From contig NZ_CP186480.1 of NCBI RefSeq assembly GCF_049354825.1, forward strand, positions 1,984,001 through 2,048,000: 64,000 nucleotides of DNA, in the 5' to 3' direction. Source of the stretch: Novosphingobium sp049354825 (GTDB lineage: Bacteria; Pseudomonadota; Alphaproteobacteria; Sphingomonadales; Sphingomonadaceae). Each line of letters begins with the position of its first letter. Positions within the stretch are counted from its first letter, which is position 1. Made by a program: the position numbers and the translations under genes. The notes beneath the pieces are model-generated. The model saw only the letters and a program-made list of their open reading frames with translations. It was not told the DNA's origin and ran no database searches. Shown in pieces: positions 7,672 to 17,134 of this stretch.

Positions 7672-9912
7672 ATGACCAGGCCACATCTGAAACTTGGCGT
7701 TGCATTGGCGGCCATCGTGCTGGCCACGCCTGCCGTCGCGCAGACCACCAATCCCGCCGCCGCAGGCGATGCCGCTGCGCAGCAGCAGGAGCGCGCCGCC
7801 GGCACCACCGACGCGACGGCTCCCACGGCAACCGCCACGCCCACGCAGGCCGGCAGCAACGGCAGCCAGGTCGAGGATATCGTCGTGTTCGGCCGCAAGC
7901 GCAGCCATGCGGAGGAACTCCAGTCCGTCCCGCTGTCGATCACCGCGCTCGGACCGGCGCAGCTCCAGCGTTCGTCGGTGCGCGACATCGTTGACGTCGG
8001 CCGCCTCACCCCGAATGCCTCGCTGCAGTCGACCTCGCAGCGCAGCGTCCAGAACTTCTCGATTCGTGGCACCGGCGTATCGGGCACCAGCCCGTCGGAT
8101 GAACCGGCCGTCGGCATCTTCCAGGACGGCGTCTACTGGGGCTCCAACTACGGCGCGCTCAACGAACTGCTCGACGTCGAGGGTGTCGAAATCCTGCGCG
8201 GCCCGCAAGGCACGCTGTTCGGCCGCAACGTGACCGGCGGCGCCGTCACCGTCCGCTCCGCGCGGCCGACCCAGACCCCTTACCACCGCGTGACGCTGGG
8301 AATCACCAACGGCCTCGGGCTCGAAGCTTCGGCCGTCTACAACGAGCCGCTCAGCGACACGGTGTCGGCCCGCATCGCGGTGCTGAGCCGCGCCAACGAC
8401 GGCATCTTCACCAACATCCGCAACAACCAGTCGTACGGCAAGACGTACGTCGGCATGGTGCGGCCGAGCATCAAGTTTGCGCCGTCGTCCAACTTCGACG
8501 TCACGCTGCTGGGCGAATACTATCACTCCAACGGCGACCCCGTCGCGGTGCGAGGTATCTCGCCGCGGACCGTGGGGGCGACCAACAACCTGGCGGAGAT
8601 CGCCGGCTACAAGACGTCGCCCGACTACAGCGAGATCCAGGTCGGCGATCGCGGCCTGGCCAATGTCGACGTCTATTTCGGCATGGCGGAGGCCAACTGG
8701 CATGTTGGCCCCGGCACGTTTACCTCGATCACCGGCTACCGCAAGATCAGCGCCCGCAACCAGACCGACTACGACGGCTTCCCGGTCAACGGTTTTCTCC
8801 AGTACGTCGGGATCGACCAGCACCAGGTCAGCGAGGAGCTGCGATATGCCGCGGACCTGACAGACTGGCTGAGCTTCACCGCGGGCGGCTATTATTTCGA
8901 CCAGCACGCCCAGTACTTCGAAACGCGCGACCTCAACAACCACGTCACCCGCACGGCGACGCAATCGTTCCTCGACAACAGCAGCTACGCCTTCTTCGCC
9001 GAATCGGACATCAAGCCGCTGCCGGCGCTGACGCTGACGCTGGGGGGCCGCTACACGCACGAAACCAAGACGCCCAAGGCCGCCGCCTTCGGCGCCTGCA
9101 ACTTCGCGCTGACGACCTGCACCTACACCACGCGGCCCGATTACAGCGGCAGCAACTTCTCGCCCAAGGTCGGCTTGTCGTACCAGGCCAGCAAGAGCGT
9201 GCTGCTGTTCGGATCGTGGACGCGCGGGTTCCGCTCGGGTGGCTTCTCGCTGCGCGGCACGCCGCTGGGCGCGCCGTATGAAGCCGAAATCGTCAACGCC
9301 TACGAAGCCGGTTTCAAGACCGACCTGCTTGATCGCCGGGTCCGCTTCAACGTCTCGGCGTTCTATAACAAGTTCGACAACCTGCAGCGCACCGTGCTGG
9401 GCGTCGACCCCGTGCTGGGCGTCGTCCAGTCGGTGTTCAACGCCGCGGCAGCGACGGTTAAGGGCGTCGAGGGCGAGCTGACGGTCATTCCGGTCACCGG
9501 CCTGACGCTGACGGGCAACTACGGATACACCGATGCCCGTTACGACCGTTTCAACGGCGTCGCGAACTTCGCATCGCTGCAATTCGTGCGCGTGCCAAAG
9601 CACACCGCGGCGCTGATGGCCGATTACGAGACCGAGATGGCGAGCGGAGACAAGATCGCGCTGCACGCGGGGGCGGCGTACACCGGCAAATACTTCTTCG
9701 ACGACCCGAACATGCTGTCGCAGCCGGGCTACTGGCTGTTCGACGCCAACGTCACGTACACACTGGCCAGCAACCTGGCGCTGACGGCATTCTCGCGCAA
9801 TCTCACGAACACCAAATACAACGTCTGGGGATCGACCCTGGGCGCGCTGGGCGAAAACCGCTTTCCCGGCGATCCGCGCACCTACGGCCTGCGGGTGTCC
9901 TACACCTTCTGA
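7672..9912 (+). CDS. TonB-dependent outer-membrane receptor
   Basis: A 746-residue outer-membrane receptor. A signal peptide ends near ATPAVAQ (residue 24), followed by an Ala/Thr/Gln-rich linker and a TonB-box-like VEDIVVFG. The plug domain follows (VPLSITALGPAQLQ, then VEGVEILRGPQGTLFGRN), then a 22-strand-type barrel ending in the aromatic terminus LRVSYTF. It should import a large or poorly permeant substrate using TonB energy; its place inside the island suggests the compound the island degrades. The start ATG at 7672 has GAGGAGGGG upstream; a longer in-frame extension would precede the signal peptide and was rejected. A hairpin terminator follows. Confidence 0.93.
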   Translation: MTRPHLKLGVALAAIVLATPAVAQTTNPAAAGDAAAQQQERAAGTTDATAPTATATPTQAGSNGSQVEDIVVFGRKRSHAEELQSVPLSITALGPAQLQRSSVRDIVDVGRLTPNASLQSTSQRSVQNFSIRGTGVSGTSPSDEPAVGIFQDGVYWGSNYGALNELLDVEGVEILRGPQGTLFGRNVTGGAVTVRSARPTQTPYHRVTLGITNGLGLEASAVYNEPLSDTVSARIAVLSRANDGIFTNIRNNQSYGKTYVGMVRPSIKFAPSSNFDVTLLGEYYHSNGDPVAVRGISPRTVGATNNLAEIAGYKTSPDYSEIQVGDRGLANVDVYFGMAEANWHVGPGTFTSITGYRKISARNQTDYDGFPVNGFLQYVGIDQHQVSEELRYAADLTDWLSFTAGGYYFDQHAQYFETRDLNNHVTRTATQSFLDNSSYAFFAESDIKPLPALTLTLGGRYTHETKTPKAAAFGACNFALTTCTYTTRPDYSGSNFSPKVGLSYQASKSVLLFGSWTRGFRSGGFSLRGTPLGAPYEAEIVNAYEAGFKTDLLDRRVRFNVSAFYNKFDNLQRTVLGVDPVLGVVQSVFNAAAATVKGVEGELTVIPVTGLTLTGNYGYTDARYDRFNGVANFASLQFVRVPKHTAALMADYETEMASGDKIALHAGAAYTGKYFFDDPNMLSQPGYWLFDANVTYTLASNLALTAFSRNLTNTKYNVWGSTLGALGENRFPGDPRTYGLRVSYTF

Positions 9913-9943
9913 CCGGCGCGGTTACCGCTTCCATCACCCTGAG

Positions 9944-9977
9944 CGGCCGCCGGACCTTCCGGCGGCCGTCTTTTTTT
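9944..9977 (+). terminator. Rho-independent terminator after the TonB receptor gene
   Basis: A perfect 10-bp stem (CGGCCGCCGG / CCGGCGGCCG) with loop ACCTT is followed by TCTTTTTTT. It begins 31 bases after the receptor stop and separates that gene from the TetR gene starting at 10045. Confidence 0.93.
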
Positions 9978-10044
9978 GCATTTGCGCCGCATCTGGCCAT
10001 GTCCGGGCGTCTGCGCTAGTCGCGGCAAAGCAGCAGGAGCAGCC

Positions 10045-10695
10045 ATGCCCGATATCGCGGGGAACCTACCGGTCGAAACAGCGCAGCCGACGCCGCGCAA
10101 GCGCCATGCCAAGTCGCAGCGCCGGTGGGAGCTCATAATCGAGGCGAGCACCGCGCTGTTCAAGGAACGCGGCTTTGCCGCCACATCGATGCAGGACATC
10201 AGCGACCGCGTCGGCCTGCAGAAGGGCAGCTTGTACTACTACGTCGATTCCAAGGAAATGCTGCTGTTCGAGATCCTGCGCGATCTCCACCGCGGCGGCG
10301 AGGCGCTGGTCGACCATATCAATTTCGAAACCGGCGACCCGCTGGGCGAACTGCGCTCCTACTTCGTCCAGATCAGCATCTATTCCGGCCGCCACGCTGA
10401 CCGGCTGGGTATCTTCACGCGCGATTTCCAGTTCCTGGACCAGGCCCAGCAGAGCGAGATCATTCGCGAGCGTTTCATGTACCGCCATGCGACCGAGCGC
10501 CTGATCGCGCTGGCCAAGGAGCGGGGCCAGGTTTCCGATCTGCTCGACGTGCACACCGCGGCCCAGACCGTGCTGCGCGCGGTCACCGCGGTGTTCGAAT
10601 GGTACCGGCCGGACGGGCCGCTTTCGATCGAGGAAATCGCGGTCCAGAACGCGGCAATCCTGGTCCAGGGGCTGGCCGCTTTCGGCCGCACCTGA
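10045..10695 (+). CDS. TetR/AcrR family transcriptional regulator
   Basis: A 216-residue repressor-type regulator. The helix-turn-helix is in the N-terminal third (TSMQDISDRVGLQKGSLYYY), after a basic tail (PRKRHAKSQRRW) and before a variable ligand domain. I chose the ATG at 10045, which has AGGAG upstream; the longer frame runs back towards the terminator. Like KstR-type regulators it could sense a CoA-thioester intermediate. It lies between the TonB receptor and a second TetR gene on the other strand, and no island-motif copy is seen in front of it. It is a candidate binder of the seven island operators. Confidence 0.88.
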   Translation: MPDIAGNLPVETAQPTPRKRHAKSQRRWELIIEASTALFKERGFAATSMQDISDRVGLQKGSLYYYVDSKEMLLFEILRDLHRGGEALVDHINFETGDPLGELRSYFVQISIYSGRHADRLGIFTRDFQFLDQAQQSEIIRERFMYRHATERLIALAKERGQVSDLLDVHTAAQTVLRAVTAVFEWYRPDGPLSIEEIAVQNAAILVQGLAAFGRT

Positions 10696-10701
10696 CGCGT
10701 T

Positions 10702-11337
10702 TCAGCGCGGCGACAAGCCGAACAGCGTGGTCGCGACGACGTGATCGGCCACCGCCTGGTTCGAGATCGCCCCGCCCGGCCGCCACCAGCGATGAAGCGC
10801 GTTCATCGACGCCAGCAGATGCAGCGCCGAGAGCCTTACGTCGAGCGCAGGGTCGAAAGTTCCCTCCGCCTGCCCCGCTGCGATGACCTCCGCGAACAGG
10901 TCGCGGTAGGCATGTTCGTCGCCAAGAACGGCGCTTCTCTGCTCGGGGTCGAGGCGCTTGCGGTCGTGCGCGAACACCGCCGTGCGTAGCGGGTTTTCGC
11001 ATACGAAGCGGACGTGCGCGCGGATCATGCCCTCGAGCTTTGCCCCCGGCGATCCCGGGCCTACCGCGATGGGGCGAACCTGGTCGAGCCCCATCTCATG
11101 CGTTTCGCGCACGATATGGGCCAGCAGGTCGCTCTTGGTGCGGATGTAATGATAGATGCTTCCCTTGAGGATACCGGTGCGGTCGGCAATGTCCTGCAGC
11201 GAAGTGGCGTCATATCCGCGCGCGGCGAAAATCTCGGTCGCAGCGGCGACGATTTCCGCCCAGCGCACGTCGTGGGGCTTCCGGTCAGCGGAACGGGTCG
11301 CGGCGCGCCGCTGGCGCGGTGCCCCCGGCATCTTCAC
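10702..11337 (-). CDS. TetR/AcrR family transcriptional regulator
   Basis: A 211-residue TetR protein with TSLQDIADRTGILKGSIYHY as the recognition region and a basic N-terminus. The GTG at 11337 overlaps the stop of the ligase gene (GTGA) and sits 7 bases after GGAAGGAG, so it is preferred to the ATG at 11331. It is the last gene of the carboxylase operon 17087-10702. That operon's promoter region carries an island-motif copy, so the gene would be under the same control as the operon; this favours it as the autoregulated controller of the island. The inducer is unknown. Confidence 0.88.
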   Translation of the reverse strand: MKMPGAPRQRRAATRSADRKPHDVRWAEIVAAATEIFAARGYDATSLQDIADRTGILKGSIYHYIRTKSDLLAHIVRETHEMGLDQVRPIAVGPGSPGAKLEGMIRAHVRFVCENPLRTAVFAHDRKRLDPEQRSAVLGDEHAYRDLFAEVIAAGQAEGTFDPALDVRLSALHLLASMNALHRWWRPGGAISNQAVADHVVATTLFGLSPR

Positions 11338-12962
11338 GCGCTGGCTCCTTCCAGCAATTCCACGAGCCGGAACTTCTGCACCTTTGTCGAAGACATCGGC
11401 CATGCTCTGACGAAGACAACGCGGCGCGGGACTTTCCAGCGGGCGAGCTGGCCGTCGCAGGCGGCGATGATGCCCTCCTCGTCGAGCGACGCGCCGGCCG
11501 AAAGCTCTACGAATGCGACGGGCACTTCACCCAGCCTGTCGTCGGGAACGCCGATGACCTGCACCATGTGAACCCCGCCCAGTCCCTGGACAAAAGCCTC
11601 GATCTCCGACGCGGCGACGTTCTCGCCGCCGACCTTGAGCATATCCTTCAACCTGCCGAGGTAGACCAGGTATCCGTCCGCATCGATGACGCCGCGATCG
11701 CCCGTGCGCACCCAGCCGCCCGGCAGGATCGTGGCCGCCGTTGCCGCCGGATCGTTGTAGTAGGCCTTGAACGCGCCGCCGCCGGTGAACTGGATTTCGC
11801 CTGGCTGACCGGGCTCGCATGCCATTCCGCTACCGGGATCGACGATCCGCACGTCGGTATGCGGCGGGGGCAGCCCCGATGTCTCCGCGCGGACGGCAAA
11901 CGGCGCGTCGGCCGCCGTGAAGGTTACGATGCCCGAACCCTCAGTCATCCCGAACAGGTTCACCAGCACCGCACCGTCCGGAAGAAGGTCCTGGATGCGT
12001 CGCTGCATGGCCGGTGGCCCGACGTTAAGGAGCGAACGGACGTGATCGAAGCGCCTGCGATCGAAGCGCTGATGCTCGATGATGCCGAAGGTCAATTGCG
12101 GGAAGCCGGGATAGAGGTGATCGACCCGGTGCCGTTCGATAAGGTCCACCATCACGTCGGGTTCGTAGTGCGCCTGGGAGACGAACGCCGCGCCGCGGGC
12201 AAGGATCGTGGTCATCGGACCAACTCCGCCGGTGTGGAAGAACGGCATCGGGATCCACACCGTCTCCCCCGCCGCCAGCCCGACGACGTGCGCGAACGTG
12301 GACCAGCTGTTCTGGATGCTCGCGTGCGTGAGCTCGCATCCCTTGGGATTCGCCGTCGTACCCGAGGTGTAGAGGATTACGGCGGTATCGTCGGGCGACC
12401 CCGCCGGCGGCGGACCGTCGGAACATTCGGTACCGGCCGCCAGGAACGCCTCCTCGGTCAGCATCCAGCTCTCCCGCTGGCCACCGGTGAGGACCACGGC
12501 CTTGAGGTGCGGCGCAGCCGCAAGCGACAGCGATGTCGCGTCCTGGCCGCCGGCGTCTGAAAGGACGTCGCCCAGCAGCGCGGCGTAATCGACGAATTCG
12601 GCGAAGGCGTCGGTCGTGACCAGCACTTTCGCCTCGCTGTGGCGCAAGGTGAAGGCAAGCTCGTGCCGCTTGTAGCGCGCGTTGAGGGCAACCGTCACGG
12701 CGCCCGCATAAAGCGCACCGTAATAGGCCGGCAGCCACGCCGGGCAGTTGGGCATCAGTGTGGCGATGTGGTCGCCCGGCTGGACGCCCAGGGCGCGGTA
12801 GGATGCCGCCCAGGCCCGCGCCAGGCGGTCGAGTTCGCCGAACGTCATGATCCGATCGGGAAAGATGGCATGCGGCGCTTCGGGGCGTATGTGCGCTTGT
12901 TCGCGCAGGAGATCCGGCAACAGGCGGTCGGCGTGGGTGGCAGGGATGGCCAGCTTTCTCAC
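11334..12962 (-). CDS. AMP-forming acyl-CoA ligase
   Basis: A 542-residue ANL-superfamily ligase that would activate a carboxylic acid via an acyl-adenylate to its CoA ester. The phosphate loop YTSGTTANPKG lies near 198-208. GWVRTGDRGVIDADGYLVYLG-type residues mark the hinge, and STKVQKFRL near 525-532 holds the catalytic lysine. The start is GTG at 12962, overlapping the stop of the biotin carboxylase gene. Sequence features suit medium or cyclic acids but do not define the substrate. It is encoded with an acyl-CoA carboxylase and a crotonase, so it may supply their substrate. Confidence 0.9.
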   Translation of the reverse strand: MRKLAIPATHADRLLPDLLREQAHIRPEAPHAIFPDRIMTFGELDRLARAWAASYRALGVQPGDHIATLMPNCPAWLPAYYGALYAGAVTVALNARYKRHELAFTLRHSEAKVLVTTDAFAEFVDYAALLGDVLSDAGGQDATSLSLAAAPHLKAVVLTGGQRESWMLTEEAFLAAGTECSDGPPPAGSPDDTAVILYTSGTTANPKGCELTHASIQNSWSTFAHVVGLAAGETVWIPMPFFHTGGVGPMTTILARGAAFVSQAHYEPDVMVDLIERHRVDHLYPGFPQLTFGIIEHQRFDRRRFDHVRSLLNVGPPAMQRRIQDLLPDGAVLVNLFGMTEGSGIVTFTAADAPFAVRAETSGLPPPHTDVRIVDPGSGMACEPGQPGEIQFTGGGAFKAYYNDPAATAATILPGGWVRTGDRGVIDADGYLVYLGRLKDMLKVGGENVAASEIEAFVQGLGGVHMVQVIGVPDDRLGEVPVAFVELSAGASLDEEGIIAACDGQLARWKVPRRVVFVRAWPMSSTKVQKFRLVELLEGASA

Positions 12963-14725
12963 GGCGCTTGCTCCAGCATTATCAGGATCGCCCCGGCGCG
13001 AACGGCCTGTCCCGCCGCAGCAGAAATCGCCGCAACGCGGCCGGCGCGGACAGCGGTGATCGGCATTTCCATTTTCATCGCCTCGAGCACGAGGAGCTCG
13101 TCACCGGTGGACACCTCGGCGCCGACCGCGACGCTGATACGCGCCACCACCGCGTCCATCGGCGCGGCAATCCGCCCGGGGCCTTCGCTTGGCCGGGCCT
13201 CACCCCCTGCCTCGCGGACAGCTCGCCGCACCGCGGCCCGCGCACTGTCGTCGCGGCGGCCGTGGATGGCCACCGTCGTATCGGCGGCGCCCCACGGAAC
13301 TACGACGCGTCGGCCCTGCGAACCGGCAGCGGGCGCGGGCGGCAGGCTGGCTGGGGAATCGTTCTGTCGCGGCGGCCAGTCGCGCTCGGCAGAGCCGGTA
13401 TCGTGCGCCATTGCCGCGAAATCGGGCTCGCCGGTCAGTCTTGAAAGATACCGCGCGGTTGTCGGCACGCCGGTGACGTCGAGCTCGCGGAGCGCGAGGC
13501 CAAGCCGGATGCGCGCTTCGTCCCGGGTTGCGCCCCAGGCCTGCACCTTGCCGAACATCGAATCGTAATGGGGTGAGACCGCATCGCCTTCCTCGAAGCC
13601 GAAGTCGAAACGCAGCCACGGGCCGAGCGGCAAACGCAGGCGCCGGATCGGGCCTGGCGACGGGCGGAATCCGTTGGCGACATCCTCTGCGGCGATGCGC
13701 GCCTGGATCGCGTGACCGCTGACGCGCACATCCTCCTGTGCCAACGGTACCGGCGCGCCGCCGGCAATGGCGATCTGGGCTTTGACCAGGTCCACCCCGG
13801 TGACGAGCTCGGTCACGCCGTGCTCGACCTGGAGCCGGGTGTTCATCTCGAGGAAGAAGAAGCCCTTGCCCTGCGCGTCGACCAGGAATTCGACCGTACC
13901 GGCGCTGTGATAGCCGACGTGGCGAGAAAGTCGTAGTGCCGCCTCGTGCATCGCCGCGCGCAGCGCATGAGGAAGGTTTGCGGCCGGCGCTTCTTCCATC
14001 AGTTTCTGGTGGCGGCGCTGCACCGAGCAATCGCGGTCGCCGAGATGAATGATCGTGCCCTGCTGATCACCCAGGACCTGGACTTCGACATGCCGGGGCC
14101 GGTCGAGGTAGCGTTCGATGAAGACCTCGTCGCGCCCGAACGCCGCCCCCGCCTCGCCGCGCGCCTGCGCCAGCGCCTGGCCGAGCGCGGAGCGATCGCG
14201 GGCGATCCTCATCCCGCGCCCTCCTCCGCCGAAACTTGCCTTCACGGCAACCGGCCAGCCGATCGATTCGGCAACGCGCAGCGCTTCGTCCGCGTCGCCT
14301 ACGGCGTCTTCGCTGCCCGGCAGGACCGGCACGCCTGCCGCCACCGCGGCGCGGCGCGCCGCCACCTTGTCGCCCAGCGTGACGATAGCGGCCGGAGAAG
14401 GACCGACGAACCTCAGTCCGGCGTCGGCAACGGCTTGCGCGAAATCGGCGTTTTCGCTGAGCAATCCATAGCCGGGGTGCACCGCGTCGCACCCCGCGTC
14501 GAGTGCCGCGGCGATGATTGCCGCGATATCGAGATAGGACTGCCGCGCCGGCGCCGGGCCGATGCAGCGCGCGGCATCCGCTCGGCGCACCCACAGCGCG
14601 CCGGCATCGGCCTCGCTGTAAATGGCGACCGCGCGGATCCCCATTTCATGGGCAGCGCGGATCACGCGCACCGCGACTTCGCCGCGATTGGCAACCAGCA
14701 ACGAGCGGATGGGCGCACCGGTCAT
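12959..14725 (-). CDS. Acyl-CoA carboxylase alpha chain (biotin carboxylase + BCCP)
   Basis: A 588-residue fused biotin carboxylase and biotin carrier protein. The N-terminal part has LVANRGEVAVRVIRAA, the ATP-grasp glycine loop KASFGGGGRGMRIA and FLEMNTRLQVEHGVTE. The C-terminal carrier has EAMKMEM with Lys551 as the biotin attachment site. It would charge biotin with bicarbonate and ATP for the carboxyltransferase encoded just upstream. The ATG at 14725 overlaps the carboxyltransferase stop by 4 bases; a start at 14749 would overlap that gene further. The family includes acetyl/propionyl-, methylcrotonyl- and geranyl-CoA carboxylases; the island context favours a branched acyl-CoA. Confidence 0.93.
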   Translation of the reverse strand: MTGAPIRSLLVANRGEVAVRVIRAAHEMGIRAVAIYSEADAGALWVRRADAARCIGPAPARQSYLDIAAIIAAALDAGCDAVHPGYGLLSENADFAQAVADAGLRFVGPSPAAIVTLGDKVAARRAAVAAGVPVLPGSEDAVGDADEALRVAESIGWPVAVKASFGGGGRGMRIARDRSALGQALAQARGEAGAAFGRDEVFIERYLDRPRHVEVQVLGDQQGTIIHLGDRDCSVQRRHQKLMEEAPAANLPHALRAAMHEAALRLSRHVGYHSAGTVEFLVDAQGKGFFFLEMNTRLQVEHGVTELVTGVDLVKAQIAIAGGAPVPLAQEDVRVSGHAIQARIAAEDVANGFRPSPGPIRRLRLPLGPWLRFDFGFEEGDAVSPHYDSMFGKVQAWGATRDEARIRLGLALRELDVTGVPTTARYLSRLTGEPDFAAMAHDTGSAERDWPPRQNDSPASLPPAPAAGSQGRRVVVPWGAADTTVAIHGRRDDSARAAVRRAVREAGGEARPSEGPGRIAAPMDAVVARISVAVGAEVSTGDELLVLEAMKMEMPITAVRAGRVAAISAAAGQAVRAGAILIMLEQAP

Positions 14726-16272
14726 CGCACGCGCGGTCCGCTGCCCCACGCGATGGCGAGCGCCTCGAGCAGGATCGCGCGGGTGCGCGCCGGCTCGATC
14801 ACGTCATCCAGCGCAAGGTGGGCGGCCGCCTCCCACGGCTCGGCCTCGGCATCCCACTCGCCCTGGAGCTCGGCCAGCAGGCGGTCGTGGGCGGCCTGCC
14901 CGCCGTCCTGCAGCGCCGCCTCCAGCTGGCGCCGGTGGACCGTGCGGATACCGGTGTCGGGGGCCATGAAGCCCATCTCGGCAGTCGGCCAGGCGAAGAG
15001 GAAGTCGGGGTGCGTCGGCCGCCCCCCCATCGCGAAATGACCGCCGCCGAAGGCCTTGCGAATGACGACGCCGATCTTTGGCACTTCCGCGGTCGCAATG
15101 CGCAAGGCGAGCCTTTCGTACGCCTTGAGCGTACCGGCGCGTTCCGCCTCCGCGCCGACCATCAGCCCGGGCACGTCGTGCAGGAAGATCAGCGGCAGGT
15201 TGAAGGTATCGCACATCGCGACGAAATCATGTTCCTTGGTCAGCGCCGCGGCATCGAGCGCGCCGGCCAGCGCAATCGGCTGGTTGGCGACGATGCCGAC
15301 CGGATCGCCGCCTAGCCGCGCGAAACAGGTCAACAAGGACGGCCCCCAGTGTTCGGCCCAGGGGAATATGCTGTCGGCATCGGCGATCGCGCGGATCAGC
15401 TCGCGCATGTCGTATCCGGCCTTCGCGCCCAGCGGTACGATCGCTTCGATCCGGTCGGCCGGGACAGCCGGTTCGGCCGGCGGCACGACAGGCGCCGGCT
15501 CGGCACTGTTCGCGGGCAGGAACGACAGGAACGCCGCGATGGCGTCCATCGCCGCCGCCTCGCTCGGGACGACCATGTGCGCGTTTCCGATGGCCAGTAC
15601 CCTGTCGGGTCCGCCCAGTTCCCGGTCGGTCAGCTTTTCCCCGGTGGCGGGTTCGATAACCGATGGTCCGACCAGCGCCAGCGAGGCGAAATCGGCCATC
15701 ACGACGAAGTCCGCGGTGGAGGCGTGGAGCGCCGAGTCGCCATAAGACGGGCCCAGCACCGCTGCCGCCCTCGGCACCGTCGGGCCGCCGTCGGTCCGCT
15801 TGAGGAAGGTCTTGAAGTCGAGCGGAAGGTGCGAGAAGCGCCAGCCCATCACGTCCGGTATCCGGCCGCCGTCCGCGTCGCACAGCAGGACGATCGGCAT
15901 GCCCTTGCGCTGGGCAAGGTCGATCAAACGGCCCTGCTTGCGCATCCCGGTCGGCGCGGTGGTGCCCGCAAGGACCGAGGAGTCGATGCCCACCACTGCG
16001 ATCCGCCGTCCGTCGAGCGTGCCGAAGCCGGTTACCGCCGCGTCGCCCGGTACATGGCGGGCGCTGCGCATCTCGGGCAGGGCAAGCGCACCGATCTCGA
16101 ACCAGCTGCCATCGTCCACGAGCAGCTCGACCCGCTCGCGGACAGGCAGCCGGCCCGAGGCGCGGTGACGGCGCAGCCCTTCATCGCCGCCCATCTCGCG
16201 CGCACGGTCCTGCCGGCGCCGCAATTCGGCAACGCGGTCTGCCATTGTCGGGGCCTTGTCGTTTTCGCTCAT
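14722..16272 (-). CDS. Acyl-CoA carboxylase beta chain (carboxyltransferase)
   Basis: A 516-residue carboxyltransferase with paired crotonase-like domains. The N-domain reads RVELLVDDGSWFEIGAL and LLCDADGGRIPDV; the C-domain reads HDVPGLMVGAEAERAGTLK and RKAFGGGHFAMGG, the glycine-rich oxyanion region. It transfers carboxylate from the biotin carrier to an acyl-CoA. The ATG at 16272 overlaps the crotonase stop by 4 bases; a longer frame upstream is antisense-like. The gene order crotonase, carboxyltransferase, biotin carboxylase, ligase resembles the leucine and acyclic-terpene (Liu/Atu) systems, but no HMG-CoA lyase-like gene is present. Confidence 0.92.
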   Translation of the reverse strand: MSENDKAPTMADRVAELRRRQDRAREMGGDEGLRRHRASGRLPVRERVELLVDDGSWFEIGALALPEMRSARHVPGDAAVTGFGTLDGRRIAVVGIDSSVLAGTTAPTGMRKQGRLIDLAQRKGMPIVLLCDADGGRIPDVMGWRFSHLPLDFKTFLKRTDGGPTVPRAAAVLGPSYGDSALHASTADFVVMADFASLALVGPSVIEPATGEKLTDRELGGPDRVLAIGNAHMVVPSEAAAMDAIAAFLSFLPANSAEPAPVVPPAEPAVPADRIEAIVPLGAKAGYDMRELIRAIADADSIFPWAEHWGPSLLTCFARLGGDPVGIVANQPIALAGALDAAALTKEHDFVAMCDTFNLPLIFLHDVPGLMVGAEAERAGTLKAYERLALRIATAEVPKIGVVIRKAFGGGHFAMGGRPTHPDFLFAWPTAEMGFMAPDTGIRTVHRRQLEAALQDGGQAAHDRLLAELQGEWDAEAEPWEAAAHLALDDVIEPARTRAILLEALAIAWGSGPRVR

Positions 16273-17087
16273 GTGACGACCTTTCGCCCGCCTGCGCTGC
16301 GGGTGGTGAAGCTGGGACGCCGTCCCGCGACGAAAGCGGCGACGCCGGTGGCGCGATCGGCCGAAGCCTGGAGGGCGCCGACATCCTCGACCGAGCGGGC
16401 GACGGCGGCATCGTCGATTGTGCGGTTGACCATGGCCTTGGAGACGCTGACGGCGTTGGGGGACTGCGCAGCGATGCGTTGCGCCAGCGCGTGCGCTTCG
16501 GTCAGCAGGCGGTCCGCCGGCACAACCCATTGTACCAGGCCGATCGCCAGCGCGCGGGCGGCGTCGATGGTGTCGCCGCTGGCAATCAGGTAGCGGGTCA
16601 TCGCCCGGCCAATCACCTCGGGCCCGCGCAACGCGCCGAAACCCGGCACCAGCCCCAGCCGCGCCTCGGGCATGCCGAAGCGGGCATGCTCGGCCGCCAG
16701 CGCCATGTCGCAGGCCATCGTCAGTTCGCAGCCGCCGCCCAGCGCAAGTCCTCCAACCGCCGCGATGACCGGCCAAGGCGCGCGCTCGATGGCGCGAAAA
16801 CCCGCCATCGCCGCCTCCTGGTAGCGGCGAATGGCATCGCCGGAAGCGAGTTCGAGGAAGCCGGGAATGTCGCCGCCGGCACTGAACGCGCGTGTGCCGG
16901 CCCCCGTCAGGATCACAGCGCGAATGGCCTCGTCGTCCGCAAGGGTGGTGAGGGCGGTTTGCAGGTCGCCCCAGAACGCGGCGGTCAGGGCATTCAGCTT
17001 GGCAGGCCGATCGATGGTGATCGTTGCGACATGATCGGACCGTTCGACCATGAGGTCGCCAACACGGAATGAACCCGACTGCGGCAC
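16269..17087 (-). CDS. Enoyl-CoA hydratase/isomerase (crotonase) family protein
   Basis: A 272-residue crotonase. It contains FSAGGDIPGF for the CoA/oxyanion loop, ALGGGCELTMACD with the first catalytic Glu, and FGMPEARLGLVPGFGALRG with the second. Hydration of an enoyl-CoA made by the island dehydrogenases or of the carboxylated product is likely. I chose the GTG at 17087 because GGGGAGAAGG precedes it; the ATG at 17051 is an alternative, and the longest frame would run into the operator copy. It is the first gene of the operon that continues through the carboxylase, ligase and TetR genes. Confidence 0.88.
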   Translation of the reverse strand: MPQSGSFRVGDLMVERSDHVATITIDRPAKLNALTAAFWGDLQTALTTLADDEAIRAVILTGAGTRAFSAGGDIPGFLELASGDAIRRYQEAAMAGFRAIERAPWPVIAAVGGLALGGGCELTMACDMALAAEHARFGMPEARLGLVPGFGALRGPEVIGRAMTRYLIASGDTIDAARALAIGLVQWVVPADRLLTEAHALAQRIAAQSPNAVSVSKAMVNRTIDDAAVARSVEDVGALQASADRATGVAAFVAGRRPSFTTRSAGGRKVVT

Positions 17088-17134
17088 GCGCCTTCTCCCC
17101 AGACTCGGCTCATGCCGCCCGCCCAACAATAAAA

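Noticed and set aside
7636..9666. A long open frame opposite the TonB receptor gene
   Set aside because: Its product is low-complexity and matches no fold; it mirrors the codon bias of the receptor gene, as is common in GC-rich DNA.
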